Of a stretch of 64,000 bases of DNA, positions 55,281 through 64,000 are shown one piece after another (the stretch's first letter is position 1; each line of letters opens with the position of its first letter). The notes below the pieces were generated by a model that had not been told where the DNA came from, ran no database searches, and worked only from the letters and a program-made list of their open reading frames with translations. The position numbers were made by a program, and so were the translations under genes. The DNA is from Leguminivora glycinivorella (Eukaryota > Arthropoda > Insecta > Lepidoptera > Tortricidae). The stretch lies in assembly GCF_023078275.1 (NCBI RefSeq), contig NC_062972.1:16881691-16945690 (forward strand), read 5' to 3'.

Positions 55281-55777
55281 AAAAACCGGCCAAGAGCGTG
55301 TCGGGCCACGCTCAGTGTAGGGTTCCGTAGTTTTCCATATTTTTCTCAAAAACTACTGAACCTATCAAGTTCAAAACAATTTTTCTAGAAAGTCTTTATA
55401 AAGTTCTACTTTTGTGATTTTTTTCATATTTTTTATTTTTTAAACATATGGTTCAAAAGTTAGAGGGGGGGGGGACGCACTTTTTTTCCTTTAGGAGCGA
55501 TTATTTCCGAAAATATAAATATTATCAAAAAACGATCTTAGCAAACCCTTATTCATTTTTAAATACCTATCCAACAATATATCACACGTTAGGGTTGGAT
55601 AAAAAAATTATACTTTCTATTTGTAGAGGTTTACAATGTTCACAACTATTCCAAATTTCAAGTTGATAGCATTAGTAGTTCTCGAGATATTTAGGAATGT
55701 GACAGACGGACAGACAGACGGACAGAGTCGCACCATAAGGGTTCCTGTTGTACCTTTTTGGTACGGAACCCTAAAAA
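55281..55777 (+). mobile_element. Microsatellite-type dispersed element, tandem neighbour copy
   Basis: Same orientation and same 5' text as the copy starting 670 bp upstream, but with a different 3' half: 'gtagttctcgagatattta', a short GACA/GACG run and 'ccataagggttcctgttgta', ending 'ggtacggaaccctaaaaa'. Confidence 0.7.
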
Positions 55778-56575
55778 CAATATGGCACAAGTGCGCATAG
55801 TTTTAAAAACGAAACAATAAATGAATAAATTAAAGTAAATAAACCTTTAAATAAATACGTCTCAGCTGGCGGTATTGCCACATTGGATGGAGATGGCATT
55901 GTGTTGAGCAAAATTTTGGCGCCACTGCTGGTGCCCAGAAGGTGGGACGGCGCGAGGGTGACAGCACACGTAGCATCCCAAACAGCCGTTCCAACTACCA
56001 AGACACCAGAGGCACACCTCGGACACTGGCGATCAAATATATTGAGAGAGGCGCATTCCTAGCACAGTCTTAGCTCGTGTAGGTGAACGCGTACTATGCT
56101 TGTATGAGTGAAATATGACAGGTCGACTGTTCGTGTTTTTGACAGGCGGTAACTGTGAGGTAACCGAGAGGGGGTGGGCGGCACTTTCAGCGGGGAGCAG
56201 GAGTGGCCATACTGTCCGATAGTACTCTTTATTATACTGTGCCAGAGGCATACCCTAGGAATACTCAAAGAGTCAGATTATACTATGACAAATAATGTCA
56301 GAAATTAGTCGCTTAAGAAAGACAGAAATGCATTACCGTTCATTATAAAGTCCAAATAACAACATAACAAAGTTACAATCCACAGCTCAGCGGCCGACGT
56401 AATCAGTTTGTCTCCTAGTAAAGTCGAGGAATAAAAGTGTCGGCGTCCCGCTAACTCGATCGCTGCTGAGTCGATCGTGGCCGATTACTGCAGCTCGCCT
56501 TGTTTACTCCCTGTCATCAAGCTGGGAATTAAGGTTGCTATTTTTATTTTATTCTAGCTGGCTATCTTTTGAGCG
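55778..56575. other. No supported gene
   Basis: Minus-strand frames at 55771-56001, 56033-56251 and 56059-56268 overlap and have no recognised content. Confidence 0.35.
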
Positions 56576-56675
56576 CAGGTGTATGCGTATTGAGGTCAAT
56601 TTTGGGTAAACTGTTGTCGTCAGGTAAACGAGGTGTATGCGTTTTGAGGTCAATTTTGGGTAAACTGTTGTATTT
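56576..56675. repeat. Short tandem duplication, 54-bp period
   Basis: 'aggtgtatgcgtattgaggt' at 56577 recurs at 56631, followed by 'caattttgggtaaactgttg' in both. Two copies, one partial. Confidence 0.8.
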
Positions 56676-56721
56676 TAATGGGTTTTCCTATAGTTCTTCG
56701 TTTCATAAGTGAGCAAAATTT

Positions 56722-56910
56722 TTTTTTTTTTTTTTAGTATAGATAGGTAGACGTTTGACCACGATCACACCTGATGGTAAATTGTTGTTCAAGGACACAT
56801 GCCACTTTTGGGGCACTCAACGTCCCATTAGAAGTGCGGTCAGACTGGACAGAGGTGCGATTTCTTAGAACTCTCTGGTTTTTCACATGACATGCCCAAG
56901 AGTTTACGCA
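56722..56910 (-). repeat. CR1-type LINE 3'-end fragment behind a poly(T)
   Basis: A T run at 56719-56736 precedes 'gacgtttgaccacgatcaca' and 'cctgatggtaaattgttgtt', a standard lepidopteran LINE 3' end read from the antisense side. Confidence 0.5.
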
Positions 56911-58739
56911 GGCAGCGCATATAAAAGGAGTTCACTTTCAAGGCGTTTCACTTTGGCATACGTTTTCTAGGACTCAGCTCAACAGCACAGATAAATGAAA
57001 ATATAGAGAGTACCTGTCCAAATTGTTTCTTTCTATATTACATAGATATAGAAAAAGTAAACATAATGAACGCGTTGATTCATAAACAATGTAAGACACT
57101 AATCTTCCCAAAATACTCATCACAAAAGATCTGGTATCAAAGTTTTGCTTGTCAAGTATTTGCGAGTCAAATGAGGTGTACAGCTTCGGATTCCGCTGCT
57201 TTGAATTGCAAAGCAGATGTTTTTGCCGAGATTCAGCCGGGCGTAGTGATGAACACGAGTATTCTGACAATGGAATTTTGAAGAAACTCGGTTCATTGTG
57301 AAATGGCTGATCGAAGAAATTCGGTCTTTGTCTTACGGTTAGGTGATCATCAGGGCTGCTTATACATATACATTACAATGTTTGTTTCGATGATATTTTA
57401 GGTATGTAGGTTTGTAAATTGGTGCCAAAACCATAAGATATACTCTTATGAAATCGATATCAGGGTAGGTCTATTTGTGCCAAAGAGAAGCTTAAAAGAT
57501 CGTATAACATACCTATTGCCATGATGGTTCTTTACAATTTTAACTTGTGTTCAGTGTCACGTGTACATAACTGCATGTTTTCTATTTACCTGTCGTCATC
57601 TGCAGATATGTTACAATGTTTGTTTATCAGAGGCTGTCTCAGAGAAGGTATTTTATCATTACTTGTCACTGAGGATTTTATACCTGTTCCCGCGTCCAAG
57701 TATTTTGGGATACGAGCTTAAGCCTCGTTGTAATGTCGCCGGTAATGAGTCGGGATTTATACCTATCCCCGATTCTGATATTACATTCTTAACGAATCTC
57801 CTCTGTGTTGAGATTGTCCTAGTAATGAAGCATTATCATAAATTGTTTATGATCGTTGTGATCCACGTTTATGGATAGAATAAGATAGCGTTATATGTAT
57901 AGCTTGTATTGAAGGATCTTCAATATTTTGCTTGCCGGTCTATAAATAATTGATATTATTTTCCTTAATGGTACATCATTGCATTTATAAAAAGTATATT
58001 GTGAGCAAAATTTCAACGCAACTCTATCGGTTATGGCGATAACTACAAATAGAAGATCGGAGCAAGTACCGAACCACTTATAATAAAGTTTAAAACTGAT
58101 TTTCTGTAGTTGTAAAGTTTTCAGGTGCATAATCTTATTTACCGCCGCCGCGAGTTGGGAGTTAGTGCCGCCGGCAGACACGACAGACAGAACTTGTCTG
58201 TTGTACAATGGTTCTTGTTCTACTGCACAATGTAAAGTTGGTCAAATTCCATTTTTACTAGAGGATTATCTATGTGTTTTATGCTTTATTGTAAGTAAAG
58301 GTGGAAAAAAAAACTGATATCTTTTTAAGAACGTGTTTAGTTAATAACGTTTTTCGAATTAGGAAAAAGTAAAATAACTTTTTTTACGTGGATTATTTAA
58401 TTTGCAGTTGCAGCATTTTTTTTCGTTGTAGAAGTACCTACTTCACTTAATAAAATCCTGCCGCAAATTTTTCGGTTTTCCTGAATAAATAAAACCTAAA
58501 AATAAATCCTTCGTCGAAACTAGTATTTTCCTCAAACCCAGTTTGGTGGATTAAAAATAAACAAACTGGTAGCAGACGCGGATCGAGTCCACGCAATCGA
58601 GTTATCCGGCGCGGCTCCGCGTCGAGAGTCGCCTCGAATCTGCAGTTTCGATCGTAAAAGATAGACATATGCCATCGCGGACTTTTTTGTAGACCTATTA
58701 GAGAGACACAATTTTCCAATACATTATTTTGATATAGCT
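56911..58739. other. No supported gene
   Basis: Several overlapping short frames, AT-rich throughout, none with a recognised domain. A GC-rich palindrome-like stretch 'gcgcggctccgcgt' lies at about 58610. Confidence 0.35.
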
Positions 58740-58854
58740 CAAACGGTTTCGGCAGCGTTTTCGATTAAAGCTCTCAGCCAGCGGGATTTTGTCCAACTCG
58801 ATTAGAAAATATCGTCATATTTCAACCAATTCAAACAAAACTTTAACAAATTAT

Positions 58855-58985
58855 ATACCTGAACTTTCCTCAAGAATTACTCTATTCATAAGTGAAAACC
58901 ATATGAAAACCCGTTCAGTTTTTGAGTTTATCACGAACACACAGACAGACGCGGCTCCCCGGGAGTTTATTTTATAAGAGAAGAT
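58855..58985 (+). repeat. RTE-type 3'-end repeat
   Basis: 'aaaacccgttcagtttttga', 'gtttatcacgaacacacaga' and 'gacgcggc' are a phrase set common at lepidopteran RTE-like 3' ends. Confidence 0.5.
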
Positions 58986-59329
58986 TAAGTGATTTACGGC
59001 GTTATTCTGTTTCCGATTTTATTGAAATTAAAACTAGCAAACTGTCCGATGCCTTACACTATCTATATACCTGTATGGTAAATGTCAACCTGTGTTACGT
59101 TACGTCTTAATATTGTTTATTTTTTGACATGTGCCGTCAGAATCCTCAAATACTTGACACTAACTTAAAACTGTATGTGGTGACAGTTTAGTATGGAGTA
59201 ACTATTGTCCCAGAGCTGTAAGAAGTGTAAGAACCTCTTTTTCACACATGACAGCGTCCACAAAACGTAAAATCCTGTAATAATGGTTAAAAAAATCAAG
59301 TACTTAAAATAGTATTTTATACAATCGCG

Positions 59330-59465
59330 ATATAATACAAAGCTTTTCAGTCGAGTACCATGTTTAGGCCACGAAGCTTTGCTGAGTGGCCTAACAGTAC
59401 GGTACGAGAGTGAAAAACTTAATTATATCACTATTGTATACAATACTTTTTCTACGAGTCATCAT
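59330..59465. repeat. Dispersed repeat of unknown type
   Basis: 'ttttcagtcgagtaccatgt', 'aggccacgaagctttgctga', 'tacggtacgagagtgaaaaa' and 'caatactttttctacgagtc' match a repeat I recall from other Lepidoptera. Confidence 0.45.
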
Positions 59466-60949
59466 CTTCATCATCAATGGACGGAAATATCATCATTCAT
59501 GCAAGTTTAAATTAATGTTAATAGCGTCGTTCACCGTTGTATCAACATCGAATTACCTAGTAACCAATTATTTGTAACAACCGTCTCTGATTGGCCGATA
59601 ACGCCACAAATAAAAAAAAATGTATTTCAGATGCAGAAAAATTTGCCAGGTATCGCAAATTAGTATATAAGTTGTATGATGTTCTATTTTTGAAATTATT
59701 ACAGTTAACTTAAAGTCAACTATAATGAGATTAAGTACATATATTATTATAGTTGAGTCGGAACTGCCATAGAGTATCCAACACTGAAAAGTTAGCACTT
59801 ATAGTTTAGTCTGTGGTGTCCTAATTGACAGATTACAATCGACGAGTAGAAAAATAATATTTCCCTTACTTTAAACATAATCTAAAACATGTTACATTTT
59901 TGCGGATCTTCGTTAGTAAGTATTTTACGATATTAATTTATAACGCAAGATTTACTTATTAAACCATTTATCATTAATTTTTATTTTTAAACTAGTGCTG
60001 TGGCAGAGTGTAATTTCGATTCAAATGACATTTCAGTAAGTTGATAGAAATCGTATATTTGTTTAAGCGCCTCCTTGTCCATAGGGCCTAATCGATTCAA
60101 CCAATTCGAAATTAATCGTTAGATTTGGCAAACGATACGCCTTAGCCACATCGCAACATATGTACTTCAAAACAAATGTGTCAAAAATGTGAACTTACGG
60201 ATCCGGGACAATAGTTCTGATGAAATTCAGCAACACGACGCTTAGCCATATATTTCTGGTCAAGCATTATTATGTTATTCTTAAGGTTTTCACATTTATT
60301 CTTTCATTTATTATGTATGAAAATGAAAACCTACCAAGTGGCTTTAATTAATTAATATTTAAGCTTGCTCTTATGTAAGCATATAACGTAATCTTAAATG
60401 TAAACAAGACAAACAGGAGTGTAGGTGAACAAAAGAGCAAGTTTATGATGACTATTATACTCCAGGCAAAAAATATGCACACATGTGCGCGGGGCCACGG
60501 CTAAGACAAAAAAAATGACAGCTGCAGTTCTTATTAGTTTCGGTACATTAAATAATACATTTAGATAGTATATTCCTTTATAGCACTGTATTGTTTGACG
60601 AACGAGCTCAGCTATCTTACTGTGGTGGTATTTTGCAAATAATAAGCGCAGTTCCACCACGTGGTAATAAAGACAGTAAAATTTACGAGCAGCCTTTTGT
60701 ACGTGAAGCTGAGTGAAGTGAGCGATGTGTTATTTTTACATTTTAGGATTTTTTATTTAATCTGGATGAGGCAGTTTAGAAATTTAGTTTATTTCAATTA
60801 GTCACTTGTAAGATCCCAGTTGATCAACACTTGAAGGCCTTGACATTTTACTTTAGCGGTGAATTTAAAAGTTATTGTCTTGTTGTTTTGTTAATTTTTT
60901 GTATTGTTACTGTTAATGTTTGAAACTCTTAACAACGAAGAAAAGTTTG
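59466..60949. other. No supported gene; possible 5' flank of the BED exon at its right end
   Basis: AT-rich. The frames at 59568-59798 and 60394-60660 (-) are unsupported. Confidence 0.35.
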
Positions 60950-61113
60950 ATGTGGAGATATGCCACCAGAGTCGGAGATTCAACTTTATGTAGTCTCTGC
61001 AAGGATCGGACAAACAATGAGTTTCCGTGTCGTCATGGTACTACAGGATCTATCGCGAGGCATTTGACGTCAGTTCATTTGAAATCTGCTGTTACTGTTA
61101 CGACATCAAACGA
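60950..61113 (+). CDS. BED-type zinc-finger exon, possible first coding exon
   Basis: BED fingers are DNA-binding modules found in insect chromatin proteins and hAT-type transposases. From ATG 60950 the frame runs 54 codons to a good donor, AACGA|GTAAGT at 61114. The pattern fits: leading aromatic residues ('MWRYATRV'), C14-x2-C17 ('CSLC'), 'FPCRHGTTGSIARHL', and H38-x4-H43. The frame is open back to 60917 without another in-frame ATG; an out-of-frame ATG lies at 60916. No second exon could be identified in the window, and a LINE occupies the sequence from about 62.0 kb, perhaps within its intron. It could be a host gene, a domesticated transposon or the remnant of a hAT element. Confidence 0.5.
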
Positions 61114-62035
61114 GTAAGTCAATTTTTTAAATAGGTGTAATCCATAATAAGTAAATGAAAGCAGCAAAGGTCTAAGTTTAAATACCATGAAAAAATAATT
61201 TTAAAGTTATTGCATGTAAATAGTATAACGAAGCTCACTTTATTAAGCAGTGCCTATTTATTATTTTTGAAACAATATATCAGTCATAAAACAGTGTTTA
61301 CATCTTAATAAAATGATAATCCTGCGCCTTGAACCCTCTTAAAGTAGACTTTTTTTTACTACCATCAATCTTATTACTATATAACGTAATTACACTAATT
61401 ACCTAATTAAATAGTGGCTATAACAGTTAAGTAAGTTCGCCTAAAATGTATAACATAATTATTAACTAGGTATGTGTTAAAATTACGTTTCCGTGGATGT
61501 CATCCTATCGTCACATTCTTAATTTTTATACTAAATTGACAAATGTCTTACTCCTTGCATCAATAATTGAATGGTACCGTGAATACTTATCTTCCTATTA
61601 AATCTTATTAATCAGAGGGTAACTAGAGAGTTTTTGTCAACGAACATTGCAGAGTTTCGATAAACATGTTGCTTTAAGGCTGGTACAGACGGGCTGCTAG
61701 TGCTGCAATCCAACTGCTATACTGATTCTATATAAATTTCATTTGTTACTGTCCGTTTGGCCCTTATACACACATAACTTCACATAATCATAATCATAAT
61801 CTTTATTGTTTGTGAGAAATGGGTTACATTGCCAGTAATACTAATTGTAACAATTTTCGTGGAATCACCAAAACTCTACCCTCTACTCTCTATAAGATAA
61901 GATATTCACACAAGTTACTCTAATCGAGATTACATTATTAATGTTGATGTTAAATAAATTAAGAAAATACCTATTAAGTATAAGTTCATTGCTGTACCAT
62001 TTTCACAGTGATGTTTAAATCAAAACGTTTGTTAA
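61114..62035. other. Intron-like spacer with an antisense LINE tail
   Basis: AT-rich. 'cataatcataatcataatct' at about 61783-61803 with 'tttattgtttgtgagaaatg' looks like the antisense 3' tail of a LINE, perhaps to about 61990. Confidence 0.35.
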
Positions 62036-62680
62036 GAGTCGGATTCAAAACGGTATTGCAAGTATTGCTCCGGGAACTCCGCTCCGGCTGAAAACAATTT
62101 AAGTATATTTGCTGAATTTAATAGCTTCGATTTAGATGTGGTTCATGACAGTGCACCGTGCTCCCCAATGAAGGACCATGTAGATTTAAAGGAGTCTGTG
62201 CACTTAGAGGGCGGCAGTGATCCCAGAGTGACATTGAAGGGGTCAAATAAAATTAAAAAATACTTAAAGTTAAGCAAATTTATAAAGAAATCAAAGCTTT
62301 TAGTTAAACGACAAAATTCTATGTTTAAGACAATACAGTCCAGATGTAACAGTGTCGCCTTAAGCGATGAACTTCTAAATTGTCAACACCGACTCGACCT
62401 GACAGCACAGGAGTTGAACAGTCGCTCCGATGAATTGTACAAATTAGAATCAAAACTGAAAGACCTGAATAATAGATATGAATTGACAAGTAATGCATTA
62501 CACGAGTACATATCTTTTATGAATAATGTTCTAGATCCATCGAGCGGGTACCCGGTGTGTATGGACTCGCCTGCGCCTGCTCGGCGGCGCCCCGCCGCGC
62601 CGCACTCGCCGGCGCTCCGTGCCGCGCTGGCGGCGCCGGGGTCGCCCGCGCTGCGTGCCTTGTTCGCGCCGCGCCCGAGC

Positions 62681-62719
<39 letters not shown>

Positions 62720-63607
62720 TCTCCGCGCCGCGAGCCCGAGCCCGCCGCCCGCCGCCCTGTCCCGCCGAGCCCCGCCGTCGCCGCGCCGGCTCCGTCGCCG
62801 CCGAGCCTCCTGCGGCTGGCTCTCGAGCGGCTGACCGTCGAGCCTGAGCCGCGGTCGCCGGCCCCGACACCGTCGAGCCTCCTGCGGCTGGCTCTGGAGC
62901 GGCTGACCGTCGAGCCTGAGCCTCGGCCGCCGGCCCCGTCGCCGGCGCGCGCGTCGAGCGCGGCGCCCGCCCCGGCGCCCGGCGCTCCGCGCGCTCGGAG
63001 CCGGGACCCTCCGCGGTCGACGGTCATCTATTCTGACGCAATCGGGGCCGGCCTCGGCGTGCTGCTGGGTGAATGTCTCCGGCAAAGTGTAACAAATGTG
63101 TGCTTGCGTGGTGCCTCCGTCGAATCGGTCGTGCGCCGCCTGGCGAGGGACAAGTTTGACAGTGGCACCACTCTGATTATACACCTCGGCGATAGTGTGG
63201 GTGTGAAGAGATCTCACGTGGGATCCCTCATACGCACGCTGTCCGACATTGAGCGACATGGAATTTATAAAATTATTTTATGCTCTTTTCCGTATTCTGA
63301 CTCTGTTTCCCATGAGCACAACGTTAGAGTGTCGGAGTTAAATTCCATGTTGTACAATGCGACTTGTTACGAAAGCGCTTACCATTTTATTGATCTGAAC
63401 ATTATGTATAAAAGAAATAATTACCGTTTTAGACTAAGAGATAATTATTTGAATGTACCACGGAATTGTAAAGTGACGACAGCAAAATTACTAGCTTACA
63501 ACGTAGAACCGGGGTTTTTTGACATTTCGGCCAGTGGCAACGGTGCCGGCCGCGCGGCGAGCGCCGGCGCGTGCGCAGCCTCCCCGCGGGCCGCCCACAG
63601 CATTTAA
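62036..63607 (+). CDS. LINE ORF1 protein with coiled coil, Pro/Ala-rich linker and SGNH-esterase-like domain
   Basis: The frame is open from 62036 to TAA at 63605-63607, with no ATG before 62168. Near the start 'RYCKYC' may be the end of a zinc-binding finger. A basic stretch and then a likely coiled coil ('DELYKLESKLKDLNNRYEL') occupy 62250-62520. The linker at 62560-63020 is almost pure G/C at third positions and encodes Pro/Ala/Arg runs, with a 24-residue direct repeat ('LLRLALERLTVEPEP') at 62803 and 62875. The esterase-like domain follows: 'VIYSDAIGAGLG' (SGNH block I position), 'LIIHLGDSVG' (block III) and 'IILCSFPYSDS'. The protein likely binds element RNA. It is a transposon gene and not a host gene. 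Confidence 0.75.
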
Positions 63608-64000
63608 ACTGACGGCTGAGACAGCGGAGAGGCCCCGTGAGCTTAGGTTAGTTCACCAAAACCTACAGGGCTTCTCCAGCAAAGAGTTAGAGGTGGTTCT
63701 TTTCTTAGAATCACAAGATATTGATGTCATGTGCGTTACGGAGCACTGGCTCAAAGAATATGAATTATTAGTATTTAATATCTGTAATTATGACATAATT
63801 AGCTCGTTCAGTAGAAAGTCCGCCATTCACGGGGGATCATTGATTATAGTAAAAAATAAATTTAAATGTAAAGAAAGAAATGACATAGTTAAACTTTCTA
63901 CTGAGCGAACTATAGAAATATCATGTATAGAATTGGAGGATCACATTATAATGTGCGTCTACAGACCACCTTCGGCGGATTTTAGCGTTTTTGAGTCTGT
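63603..64000 (+). CDS. LINE ORF2, endonuclease start, partial
   Basis: Reads 'LRLVHQNLQGFSSKELEVVL' (catalytic Asn region), 'IDVMCVTEHWLKEYE' (catalytic Glu), 'GGSLIIVKNKF' and 'IIMCVYRPPSADFSVFES' (Tyr region), then leaves the window before the GDFN and SDH motifs. The frame is +1 relative to ORF1, overlaps its end and has no ATG for over 100 bases. Expression therefore probably depends on frameshifting or on termination-reinitiation at the ORF1 stop. Confidence 0.8.

Larger units (their letters stand above)
62036..64000 (+). mobile_element. CR1-group LINE, running off the right edge
   Basis: ORF1 (esterase-like, with a Pro/Ala-rich middle) is followed by the endonuclease start of ORF2 in the +1 frame. 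The gene order matches the LINE at 15.3-18.9 kb. The 5' end is probably truncated near 62036: a stop lies just upstream and the first residues already look like the middle of a protein. Confidence 0.8.

Noticed and set aside
62383..63259. Long minus-strand and alternative-frame ORFs over the GC-rich part of LINE ORF1
   Set aside because: High GC content removes stop codons in all frames. The plus-strand ORF1 frame has the recognisable domains.

Overview
The window looks like nuclear DNA of a moth or butterfly (Lepidoptera). The background is AT-rich. It is full of dispersed repeats typical of that order: a tRNA-derived SINE at the left edge, elements carrying GTCY/TCCG microsatellites between 'ggttccgta' ends, RTE- and CR1-type LINE 3' ends, and many hairpin MITEs. 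It also carries one insect-type epoxide hydrolase gene split by GT-AG introns. Species and family cannot be named from the sequence alone.

The one convincing host gene is a juvenile hormone epoxide hydrolase on the minus strand, 50631 down to 41178. It has seven coding exons (492 residues) and a full catalytic set (D263, H464, E437, Y333, Y397). I place its start codon in a short lysine-rich exon 5.5 kb upstream, because the exon that begins the membrane anchor has no ATG in frame. Its large first intron holds an 81-bp minisatellite, a GC-rich MITE and LINE tails. A second possible host exon, encoding a BED-type zinc finger, lies at 60950-61113 on the plus strand.

Layout. 1-5.5 kb: SINE, a small element with tRNA-like inverted ends, a nested-palindrome MITE and a terminal-inverted-repeat (TIR) element. 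7.3-12.5 kb: two microsatellite-type elements that each carry a minisatellite, a LINE 3' end, a dead DD37D Tc1/mariner transposon and one copy of an interspersed repeat. 15.3-18.9 kb: a nearly intact CR1-group LINE with ORF1 and ORF2. 19-27.3 kb: scattered MITEs, SINE heads and a 656-bp hAT-like element with a second MITE inside it. 28.27-29.88 kb: a 1.6-kb near-perfect palindrome. 32.59-39.57 kb: a 7-kb foldback-like composite with long inverted arms made of ~157-bp tandem repeats and a core of LINE fragments, a nested hairpin and a GC-rich block. 41.2-50.6 kb: the hydrolase gene. 50.8-60 kb: MITEs and further microsatellite-type elements. 60.9-64 kb: the BED exon and the start of a second CR1-group LINE whose ORF2 runs off the window.

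The least ordinary structures are the two foldback-type elements, the minisatellites grown inside dispersed elements, the tRNA-like inverted-end element, and the +1-frame ORF1/ORF2 junction shared by both LINEs. I saw no bacterial, viral or CRISPR features.
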